DNA from: Zygnema cylindricum
Lineage: Eukaryota > Streptophyta > Zygnematophyceae > Zygnematales > Zygnemataceae
Length of the DNA: 22,643 bases
Reading direction: 5' to 3'
Assembly (NCBI GenBank): GCA_037447655.1
Contig: JBBHKE010000521.1
Coordinates: forward strand, 42,215-64,857
A program made the position numbers and the translations under genes. Below the pieces are notes generated by a model. It was given only the letters and a program-made list of their open reading frames with translations, did not search any database and was not told the origin of the DNA. Below, one piece after another: positions 1 through 8,606 of the stretch. The first letter of the stretch is position 1, and each line of letters opens with the position of its first letter.

Positions 1-254
1 TTCACACCCTCAACCTCTCTCCTCCTCCTTTCGTTCCATACAGCTAACTAGTTTAGAAACATACCCGATTTGTCCGCAGGACTGTTACCTTGTTCTTCGA
101 ACTACTCAAATAATGTTCAAACCCTATATAAGCCTACTCGAGTCTAGTGAGCTAAATAAACAAACTTCTACTCCTTTCTTGATAAAAATAACGTTAAATA
201 TAACTACTAAAATAACAAAATTCATTTTGATATCTATTTTATTTATTCAACTTT

Positions 255-625
255 TTAATAGATTTTCCTTCTAAATTCTAACCTTATTATCTTTCTATCG
301 ATGTCACTCTCTACCTGAATTCCCAAAATATACCTTGTTTCTCCCCTATCCTTCATCTTAAATCTTCCTTTTAGATAATTTTTCAACTTATTTATTTTAT
401 CTATAGTTTTACTTAAAACAATAAAATCATCAATATAAATTGCAATAAAAATAGTTCTTTCCTCATCTTCAAACAAATAAATCGAGTGATCTGAGCTCAT
501 CCGAATATATCCCAAACTTGTAATAAACTCATCAAGCTTCTTGTTCCATTGTCAGGACGCCTGTTTAGCCCATACAAAGATTTGATCAATCGACATACCT
601 TGCTTTCCTCCTCCTCTCTCCAACT
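255..625 (-). pseudogene. Family A copia reverse transcriptase fragment, antisense and broken
   Basis: Read on the minus strand, this matches the RT core of the intact element at 2156-8601. It starts near EESKVCRLIKSLYGL and continues through the catalytic region, where YIDD replaces the YVDD of the intact copy, to ILGIQVE and KIIRL. The frame is broken: a one-base deletion after SLYGL (around 570) shifts the frame, and the product stops soon after KIIRL. The upstream IN/linker and the downstream RNase H are absent. At its right edge it runs directly into a sense-oriented LTR fragment, so the piece is rearranged, not simply truncated. It is clearly older than the intact copy. The sequence to the left (1-254) is AT-rich, and I could not assign it. 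Confidence 0.85.
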
Positions 626-870
626 CCCACACTTATCAAAGCCACTAAAGGTTGGAGAGGAAGCTAAAGCCATGGCTACCCATGCTGTCAAGGGAGGGAG
701 ACAAGTAGTAGTCTGGTAGGTTTACCAAAAAAGACATGACAGACCCAGGATTTGATCCTGGTTCTTGCCATCCGTCAAATCAAGCAGTAGCCGGTAGCTT
801 TATCCCGTTAGTCTACGATCACTGTTGAGGTATATAGGGTTTCGTACATATTTATTAAAATATACGATTA
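609..870 (+). repeat. Internal fragment of family A LTR, sense orientation
   Basis: This matches the middle of the family A LTR. The shared stretch runs from CTCTCTCC through GGAGAGGAAGCTARAGCCATGG and the GGATTTGATCC word to the TAGCCGGTAGC word and the following AT-rich part. Both LTR ends are missing. It meets an opposite-oriented LTR at about 879 and an antisense RT fragment at about 609-625. Divergence is clearly higher than between the two LTRs of the intact element. Confidence 0.75.
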
Positions 871-878
871 GACAATTT

Positions 879-1946
879 TGAAACTCTGAGACCTCCATAA
901 GTCCTCATAGTGGATAGCTTCCAAGAAGCCTCTAGGATAACCCTGACCCCTTTGTGTTTCAGCAAAAACAATTGCCACCCTGGCAGACAATAACTCTGAC
1001 CAACTTCACCCCTGTGAAAGCAAGACTCCTTTGAGTCGATAGGAAAAAGAATCTCTGAATTTGCTCCTCTGAGCAGTAAGTTATGGAGGGTCAAAGTTGA
1101 CCTTTTGTACCGAAGCTCTCTAAAGAGAGGGTCCTATCTCCTAATTTTTCTAAGTCCTATCTCTCTCACAGACTCTATCTACTGATGTACAGAGCCAATC
1201 AGATTACTCCTCCGTACATAAAAGTACAATTGCCGATATACTTTCTATACGAACATTGTACGACATGGCCTAAATGTCGATACGTGGTATATCCGGATTC
1301 GCTCCCTTAATCATCGGAGACGCCGTGATCCAATGCCATTCCGCCACGTGTCATCTGATGTGGCTATGATAAAAAACCGACAAAATTCTCTTCCGCGATC
1401 TCGGCGTTTAATTTCGGCCGTCCGATTAAATTCACATTTAATCGTAGCCGTAATAAATACATGCGCGATATTCGTTTCGGTAAAGAAATAAATGCCCGGT
1501 ATTGGTTTCTTATCCGTACCGGAATCCGTACTTTTACATTACTAGATCTATGTCTCCCGTAAAATTATTTCAATTAAATGAACTATCCTACGTATGAATG
1601 TTTAATTAATTATCAATCCCAATTTTACGTAACACTATCTCTAGACATAACGGTTAGAGCTACCGGCTACCGACTACTTACCGGCCGGCAGGTTCCAGGA
1701 TCAAATCCTGGAGGCGACACATCTATTTTAGTAAACTTATTCTAAATTATAAATAAACTAATATTTATATCCCGTAAACCTCTAGATAGCCTAGGTAGTC
1801 ATGGCTCTAGCTTCCTCTCCAATTTCTCATTGACTGCGACAAGTTTGAGAGTTAGAGAGAGAAGTTAGAGGTAGACTGCCTTGGCTTCTTTCTATATTTC
1901 TATTCAAACCTAGAAAATACTTAAAAAAAAACCTTTAATTTCTACA
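879..1946 (-). repeat. Old family A LTR, antisense, full length
   Basis: The reverse complement aligns along its whole length with the 1.04-kb LTR of the intact element. It starts with TGTAGAAA (TTTCTACA at 1939-1946 on the plus strand) and ends near GAGTTTCA at about 879. A PPT and the end of pol precede it on the minus strand, so it is the 3' LTR of a minus-oriented insertion. It carries many substitutions and small indels relative to the young LTRs, so it is an older insertion. On the plus strand it carries a tRNA T-arm-like hairpin at 1695-1711. Confidence 0.85.
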
Positions 1947-2072
1947 CTCCCCTTATTTTCTTGTCAATCTTTAATTTCAGACCGCACTTCTCCTTGCAGA
2001 AAATTAGCTTAGGGGAAGGCACAGGTTTGGTCATCATATCTGCTACCATCTCACTATCTGGTCGGTACTCTA
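1942..2072 (-). pseudogene. C-terminal RNase H end of a family A copia polyprotein, plus PPT
   Basis: On the minus strand this encodes YRPDSEMVADMMTKPVPSPK and then FCKEKCGLKLKID, almost identical to the last ~38 residues of the intact polyprotein. The TAG stop of the intact copy is AAG here, so the frame runs a few codons further to the TAG inside the first bases of the LTR (TGTAG). The purine-rich tract AAGAAAATAAGGGGAG lies just before the LTR. Similarity to family A ends abruptly at about 2072, where a different sequence (family B linker-like) starts. Everything upstream (gag, PR, IN, RT) is missing. Confidence 0.85.
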
Positions 2073-2155
2073 GCAGCCTCGATCTTGTGATTCCGCTCCG
2101 GTGATGAGAAGGCCTCCCGGATGGTCAAAGGCTCCCATGAGGTTGTCGAGTAGGC
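2073..2155 (-). pseudogene. IN-RT linker fragment of the older copia element (family B), left of the insertion
   Basis: On the minus strand this reads ...WEPLTIREAFSSPERN, which aligns with EPQTYGEAMTCPERN in the linker just before the RT domain of the intact family A protein. It is the continuation of the family B frame that ends at 8602. With the young element and one copy of TAGGC removed, the frame from ...SSSRLQASSHFAY runs straight into this segment without a shift. It stops at about 2072, where family A sequence begins. Confidence is good because homology, frame and target duplication agree. Confidence 0.75.
2151..2155. repeat. Target site duplication TAGGC, left copy
   Basis: TAGGC directly precedes the 5' LTR TG end and is repeated at 8602-8606 directly after the 3' LTR CA end. 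A 5-bp duplication is usual for copia integrases. Confidence 0.95.
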
Positions 2156-3197
2156 TGTAGAAACTAATGGTTTTATTAGTATTTTCTAGGTCTAAATAGA
2201 AATATAGAAAGAAGCCGAGGCAGTCTACCTCTAACTTCTCTCTCCAAATCTCAAACTTGTCGCAGTCACTGAGAAATTGGAGAGGAAGCTAGAGCCATGG
2301 CTACCTTGGCTATCCTGAGGTTTACGGGAATTTTATACTAGGGTTTATTTATTTATTTAAAAGGAATGTGCCGGCGGCAGGATTTGATCCTTGTACCTAC
2401 CGGCCGGCAGTCAGGAAATAGCCGGTAGCCTTAGCCGTTAGATCTAGCAGTAGTATTACGTGATATATAGTTTGATAATTATATAAATTACAATACGTAC
2501 GATAATTCATTTAACTGTTACGATTTACGGGATGCATAGATCCGGTACGAATGACAGTACGGATTACGAATCAATACCGCGCATTTGTTTCGGAAGTGAA
2601 ATAAATACCGCGCATGTATTTATTACGGCCACGATTAAATCTGAATTTAATCGGACGGCCGGGATTAGCGCCGAGATCACGGAGGAAGATTTCGGCGGTT
2701 TCTGGCCATCGCCACATCGGATGACGCGTGGCGAAATTCCGTTGGATCGTAGAATCTCCGGAGATCATGGCACCGAATCCGGATTTGACATGTGTCGACA
2801 TTTTGGCCATGTCGTACAATGTCCGTACATAAAGTACACCGGCGGCTGTACTTTTACGTACGGAACTCAATTCTGATTGGTTCCGTACATCAGTAGATAG
2901 AGTCTGTGAGAGAGATAGGACTTAGAAAAATTAGAAGATAGGACCCCCTCTCCCAGAGAGCTTCTGTACAAAAGGTCAACTTTGACCCCCCATAACTTAC
3001 TGCTCAGGGGAGCAAATTCAAAGATTCTTTTTGCTATCGACTCAGGGGAGTCTTGTCTTCACAGGGGTGAAGTTGGTCAGCGTTTTTGTCTGCCAGGGTG
3101 GCAGTTATTTTTGCTTAAACACAAAGGGGTCAGGATTATCCTAGAGGCTTCTTGGAAGCTGTCCACTCTGAGGACATATGGAGGTCTCAGAGTTACA
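2156..3197 (+). repeat. 5' LTR of the young family A element
   Basis: 1,042 bp, TGTAGAAAC...GAGTTACA. It is repeated at 7550-8601. It carries AT-rich promoter-like stretches (GATATATAG around 2461-2468, ATTATATAAATT around 2480) and AATAAA words near 2600, but I cannot place the U3/R/U5 limits. On its minus strand it carries a weakened tRNA T-arm-like word (GGATCAAATCC, 2380-2390). A 114-codon open frame at 2532-2876 is probably chance. Confidence 0.97.
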
Positions 3198-5211
3198 GGT
3201 TATGGGCCCACCCTCTAGGGTACCAATCTTTAATGGAACTGGCTTCATATACTGGGAAAGTATGATGATAGGAGCTCTATGCGAAAAAAGGTTTTGGGGG
3301 ATAGTGAGTGGACGATTGGGGCGTCCATCAAGTCTTGGAATTCCTCCAGGGTTTGGAGGAAGCAGATTCACCAGGAAAGAGGATTCACCTTCAACGGAGG
3401 AAACAAAGGAAGGAGAGGTGGTGGACAAAGGAAAGGAGAAGGAGGCGACCACACCAATAGCAACTGGTTTAGCATTCATGTCACCTATTCCGAGGAACGA
3501 GGAGAATGATACTGAAACCTGGGACTTCAACAATATGGCGGCAAAGCACTTCATCCTACGCCATCTCACTCAAGGACTTGCATGTCCTCATTTGCAGGTA
3601 GAAAGGGCATCCGATCTTTGGATGGCCCTTATAGAGATGTACCGAAGTGGTACGATTCAGCAACAACAGTTGGCTGATCAGAAAGTTAAGGAGTATGTAT
3701 ACAAAGGGGGAAATATGTTGGATTTTTGCAATGAGCTTGCTACACTCTTCATGGAGCTACAGAGTGCGGGAAAAGATTTTAGTGAAAAAGAAAAGGTTAA
3801 CTGTTTACTGATGAAGTTACCTGATGAGTTCGTGAACATAGTTTACCGTGTGCAGGACTTGCCTGACTCAAGGTGGATATGGAACTCAGTGGTAGGAATG
3901 ATTCTCGTTCAAGAGAATACAATTGAGATCCGAAGGGGAGGAAAGAGTGGCCAAGCCTTGGCAACAGCGACTGATTGGAGGAACAGGGATTCCCGAAAAC
4001 CGGTCGGAAACTATGGGGGTAGGGAGCAGAAAAAACCGGCCGATGAGTTCGAACCAAGGGCTCCCAAAGGACTATGTCATTTTTGTAAGAAACCGGGGCA
4101 CTATATGGCAGAGTGCACTAAGCTAACCGAGCTTCGGTTAAAGGAGGGACAGACCGGTGGTACCTCGAGAGGAAAGAAAAAGGCCCTTGTCACACAGGTA
4201 CTTGAGGCTGAATCCGAGGACGAGGACGATGAGCTCCTTTTGGATGAGGAGTTGGAGGCGAAAAATGAGGTCGAAATTCCACGAAGGCAGAAATGTGCTT
4301 ACGGTGGATTGAAAGGTGAAGCAGGCTGGATTGTAGATTCAGGTGCCTCCATGCACATGTGTAAGGATAGACACCTGTTCACTAAGATAAGAAAGATTCC
4401 CACCGTAGAGATAGAGTACGGGGATGGGAGAATAGTCACCACTACTCTTGTAGGATCGGTAGATCTAAAAGTGTTAGTAGAAGGAAAGACATCCATATTA
4501 ACATTCTCCGATGTATTGTTTATTCCGGAGCTGAACAAAAATCTTATCTCTACATCAGTATTAGATGATAAGGGTTTTTTTACTAGCACTAGGGAAGGAG
4601 TCTTTACTGCTAGTTTTGAGGATGATGTCTATTTCATTGCTGAGAAAGGTAGCCATGGGATGTTTAGGCTGATCTTAAGTAATGAAAAGAAGAAACTTTA
4701 TTATGCTGGTGTTCATGATATTATGATGTGGCATAAGAGGCTTGGGCATGTGAATCTAGATAAGTTAAGAGAGATGAAAAAGATGGGAGTGGTGGAAGGG
4801 ATTCAGTTCAGTGAGAGTGATGATATAAGTAATTGTAGTGGATGTGCTCAAGGTAAAGCACACAGATTACCCTTTCCTAAGTCAGCCACCTATAAGGGAG
4901 AAAAAATTCTAGATCTAGTACACACAGATATTTGGGGACCGGCTAAAGTGCCCTCACCGGGGGGGAAGAGATTTATGATGACTATAACTGATGATTGGTC
5001 TCGGTATTCCCGGGTATATTTTTTGAAAAACAAGTCCGAAGCTGAGGATTGTTTTAGACAATATAAAGCATGGAGCGAAAAACTCCATGAAACTCCAATC
5101 AAGAGAGTAAGGAGTGACAATGGTGGAGAGTATACTTCTAACCAGTTTGAGGATTTTCTGAGGGAAGATGGGGTTCAACACCAAAAGACATTTCCAGAAA
5201 ATCTTGAATAG
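3178..5211 (+). pseudogene. Copia gag-protease-integrase, upstream part of the polyprotein, ended by a premature TAG
   Basis: The frame has two candidate starts: ATG 3178, inside the LTR, and ATG 3202, inside the PBS. Counting from 3178: a gag core runs to about 260, with the IFNGTGFIYW start typical of copia gag. A CX2CX4HX4C zinc knuckle follows (C300, C303, H308, C313), then an acidic stretch (343-363) and the aspartic protease motif DSG (D387). Next come the GAG-pre-integrase region with H519, H524, C553 and C556, and the integrase core residues D584 and D647. The frame ends at TAG 5209-5211, where copia integrases usually have the Q of the (P)xQNG motif. The next residues, NGVAER, continue in the same frame and supply the third catalytic residue (E, 35 residues after D647). 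Without readthrough, the integrase is cut before that residue and no RT is made. Gag and protease are still encoded. Confidence 0.93.
3198..3212 (+). promoter_or_regulatory. Primer-binding site matching the anticodon arm of initiator tRNA-Met
   Basis: The 15 bases GGTTATGGGCCCACC follow the LTR end directly. Their complement, GGTGGGCCCATAACC, is what I know as the anticodon stem-loop region of plant initiator tRNA-Met (anticodon CAU). It is not the usual 3'-terminal PBS (TGGTATCAGAGC type). Drosophila copia is known to prime with a 5' half of initiator tRNA-Met cut in the anticodon region, so the same mode is inferred here. The candidate gag ATG at 3202-3204 is the complement of the anticodon. 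Confidence 0.8.
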
Positions 5212-7536
5212 AATGGGGTAGCCGAGAGGTTAAATAGAACACTAAGTGATAGTGCTAGAAGTATGTTGTCAGATAAAAGGATAGGGAAAAGGTTTTGGGC
5301 AGAAGCAATGAACTGTGCTAATTACCTCAAGAATAGAGTTCTTACTTCAGCTATAAAAGATCAAACACCTTATGAGAGATGGACAGGCCGGAAACCAGAC
5401 ATATCTCACTTAAAGGTTTTCGGCAGTCAAGTGTTCAGTCTAGATACTGATCGGTCAAATTGGAAGCTAGATCCTAAAGGAAAACCAGGATACTTATTAG
5501 GATATGATGAAGATGTTAAAGGATATAGAGTTTATGATCTAAAAAGGGAAGATATAATCTTAGTAAAGCATCTAGTAGTTATGGATGAAGGAAAGTCTGT
5601 AGATCCCTTCAAATATACGAAGTCAGTAAAAATCAGATTTGAGTCAGAAAATTCCGATGACTTTGAGCTTCCTAACTATCCAGGTTTTAGAGAAGATGAC
5701 ATTCTTGCAGGTACAAATCAGACCGAAAAGGACCCGGCTGTGGAAACTCCAGTGACAACTCTACTCGAAGCGGAAGACGTGGTGGAAATTGATTCGGAAT
5801 CAAGGGATAGGGGAGAAGTCGAGTTTGTTCGAAAGAATCCACGAGAACCATCTATTCCGGCCTCAGATTTTGAGGGGGGGAGGAGAAGTAGCAAAAGACT
5901 GCAAGAAAAACAGGTTAATAACAAGGTAACTAAACTATCTCATCAAGATGAACCTCAAACTTATGGAGAGGCGATGACTTGTCCAGAAAGAAACCGGTGG
6001 AAGACAGCCATCAATGAGGAGATGGCTTCAATCATGGCAGCCGATACTTGGGAGCTGGTGGACTGTCCACCTAACCGAAAACCAATCGGTTGTAAGTGGG
6101 TTTTCAAACTAAAACTGAACCCAGATAACACAATCGAGCGCTACAAGGCCAGATTAGTGGCAAAGGGATTTACACAAAAGGAAGGAATTGACTACGAGGA
6201 AACCTTTGCTCCGGTGGTCAGATTTCCCTCCGTCCGCATACTTCTCAGTTTAGCGGCGGCGGAAGACATGGAAGTGCACCAGATGGACATAAAAACAGCC
6301 TTTTTGCATGGAGAATTGGAAGAGGAGATCTTCATGCGACAACCCGAAGGGTTTGTGGAAGAAGGAGAGGAGAGTAAGGTATGCCGGCTGATTAAATCTC
6401 TTTATGGTTTGAAACAGGCACCTCGACAATGGAATAAGAAGCTTGATGAGTTTCTTACCGGTCTGGGATATATTCGGATCAGCTCAGATCACTCAATCTA
6501 TGTTTTCGAAGATGAGGAAGGTTTGATATTTATTGCAATTTATGTTGATGATTTGCTTGTATTAAGTAAATCAATGGAAAAAATTAACAAACTGAAAACC
6601 GATCTTAAGGGGAGATTTGAAATGAAGGATATGGGAGAAGCAAGATATATTTTGGGAATTCAAGTAGAGAGAGACCGAAAAAGGAAAATTATAAGATTGA
6701 CTCAAAAAGAAGCAATAGGGAACATGCTTGAAAAATTTCAAATGGATAAAGCTAATAGTTGTACAACTCCAATGGAGTTGAAGAAGGGAAGTGAGGGGAG
6801 TGAGGAAGAAGGAGTCATAGTGTTAGACGAGGAATTATCTCATGATGAACAGAAGTTCATGCAGACTATTCCTTACAGGCAAGTAGTGGGAAGTCTAATC
6901 TATTTTATGAATTGTACCCGGCCGGATTTAGCTGCAGCTGTAGGAGTGCTGAGTAGAAGTCTAAATGCTCCCACTAAGAAGGATTGGGAGGCAGCTAAGA
7001 GAGTCCTTAGATACTTGGTAGGAACTAGAGATCTATGGTTGCATTTGGGTGGGGAGAATACTGACATCACTACTTGGAGTGATGCCAGTTATGGTGATGC
7101 TCCGATGAGGAGATGTACTTCTGGATATGTATTATATGTGGGTGATGGGGCTTGCTGTTGGAGTAGCAAACAGCAAAAGGTTATTGCTCAGTCCACCATG
7201 GAGGCTGAGTATATGGCCTCTTGCTCTGCTGTAAAAGAATTGATGTGGGTCAAGTCTTTGCTTGGTGAACTTGGTCACCTTAAGAGTGGTGTGCAGAAAA
7301 TATTTTGTGATAATCAGGCAGCAATCGCTATCTCTGCCAATCCTAAACACCATTTTAAAGCCAAACACATGGACATCAGACTCAGTTTTGTTAGAGAGAA
7401 AGTAGAAAACAAAATAATCAGTTTAGAGTACAGACCAGATAGTGAGATGGTAGCAGATATGATGACCAAACCTGTGCCTTCCCCTAAGCTAATTTTTTGC
7501 AGGGAGAAGTGTGGTCTGAAATTAAAGATTGACTAG
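5212..7536 (+). pseudogene. Copia integrase C-terminus, reverse transcriptase and RNase H, cut off from its start by a TAG
   Basis: This continues the upstream frame without a shift. The first internal ATG is at 5263, and residues below count from there. Before that ATG lies NGVAERLNRT with the third integrase catalytic residue. The integrase C-terminal part follows (KVFGSQVF around 51-58, GYLLGYDEDVKGYRVYD around 76-92), then a variable acidic linker (about 120-225). RT runs from about 250 to 500, with D342 (MDIKTAFLHG) and YVDD at 427-430. RNase H1 has D607, E647 and D683 and the KHMDIR word at 701-706. The frame ends at TAG 7534-7536, next to the PPT. Apart from the TAG at 5209 nothing is damaged, and all RT and RNase H motif residues I can name are present. 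On its own this stretch would be translated only by readthrough or reinitiation. Confidence 0.93.
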
Positions 7537-7549
7537 AAAATAAGGGGAG
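7537..7549 (+). promoter_or_regulatory. Polypurine tract of family A
   Basis: AAAATAAGGGGAG lies between the pol stop and the TG of the 3' LTR. It is almost all purine, as expected for the primer of plus-strand DNA synthesis. The same tract precedes the older antisense LTR at 1947-1959. Confidence 0.9.
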
Positions 7550-8601
7550 TGTAGAAACTAATGGTTTTATTAGTATTTTCTAGGTCTAAATAGAAATATA
7601 GAAAGAAGCCGAGGCAGTCTACCTCTAACTTCTCTCTCCAAATCTCAAACTTGTCGCAGTCACTGAGAAATTGGAGAGGAAGCTAGAGCCATGGCTACCT
7701 TGGCTATCCTGAGGTTTACGGGAATTTTATACTAGGGTTTATTTATTTATTTAAAAGGAATGTGCCGGCGGCAGGATTTGATCCTTGTACCTACCGGCCG
7801 GCAGTCAGGAAATAGCCGGTAGCCTTAGCCGGCCTTAGCCGTTAGATCTAGCAGTAGTATTACGTGATATATAGTTTGATAATTATATAAATTACAATAC
7901 GTACGATAATTCATTTAACTGTTACGATTTACGGGATGCATAGATCCGGTACGAATGACAGTACGGATTACGAATCAATACCGCGCATTTGTTTCGGAAG
8001 TGAAATAAATACCGCGCATGTATTTATTACGGCCACGATTAAATCTGAATTTAATCGGACGGCCGGGATTAGCGCCGAGATCACGGAGGAAGATTTCGGC
8101 GGTTTCTGGCCATCGCCACATCGGATGACGCGTGGCGAAATTCCGTTGGATCGTAGAATCTCCGGAGATCATGGCACCGAATCCGGATTTGACATGTGTC
8201 GACATTTTGGCCATGTCGTACAATGTCCGTACATAAAGTACACCGGCGGCTGTACTTTTACGTACGGAACTCAATTCTGATTGGTTCCGTACATCAGTAG
8301 ATAGAGTCTGTGAGAGAGATAGGACTTAGAAAAATTAGAAGATAGGACCCCCTCTCCCAGAGAGCTTCTGTACAAAAGGTCAACTTTGACCCCCCATAAC
8401 TTACTGCTCAGGGGAGCAAATTCAAAGATTCTTTTTGCTATCGACTCAGGGGAGTCTTGTCTTCACAGGGGTGAAGTTGGTCAGCGTTTTTGTCTGCCAG
8501 GGTGGCAGTTATTTTTGCTTAAACACAAAGGGGTCAGGATTATCCTAGAGGCTTCTTGGAAGCTGTCCACTCTGAGGACTTATGGAGGTCTCAGAGTTAC
8601 A
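7550..8601 (+). repeat. 3' LTR of the young family A element
   Basis: 1,052 bp. It is identical by eye to 2156-3197 except for T at 8580 (A at 3176) and the extra GGCCTTAGCC at 7831-7840. The older LTR copy at 879-1946 also has T at this place, so the A in the 5' LTR is the newer base. Confidence 0.97.
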
Positions 8602-8606
8602 TAGGC
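8602..8606. repeat. Target site duplication TAGGC, right copy
   Basis: This matches TAGGC at 2151-2155 exactly and lies directly after the terminal CA of the 3' LTR. Confidence 0.95.

Larger units (their letters stand above)
2156..8601 (+). mobile_element. Young, near-complete Ty1/copia LTR retrotransposon (family A)
   Basis: The 6,446-bp element has LTR (2156-3197), PBS (3198-3212), a gag-protease-integrase-RT-RNase H frame (3178/3202-7536), PPT (7537-7549) and LTR (7550-8601), flanked by TAGGC. The order IN before RT defines the copia superfamily (Pseudoviridae-like). The LTRs start TGTAG and end TTACA. By eye they differ at only one base (A at 3176, T at 8580) and by a 10-bp tandem duplication (GGCCTTAGCC at 7831-7840), so insertion was recent. 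The only coding defect I see is one in-frame TAG at 5209-5211. The element landed in the linker region of an older antisense copia element. Confidence 0.97.

Noticed and set aside
497-691. 64-codon minus-strand open frame
   Set aside because: It joins antisense LTR sequence to an RT fragment across a rearrangement junction. Only the RT part is meaningful.
2532-2876. 114-codon open frame in both LTRs of the young element (also at 7936-8280)
   Set aside because: It is repeated only because the LTRs are near-identical. The older LTR copy has indels across the region, and no domain is recognisable.
2982-3218. Open frame of about 72 codons at the 3' end of all three family A LTRs (also 8386-8604 and antisense 855-1094)
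   Set aside because: It starts at TTG, not ATG. Differences between old and young copies include at least as many amino-acid changes as silent ones, so there is no sign of protein selection.
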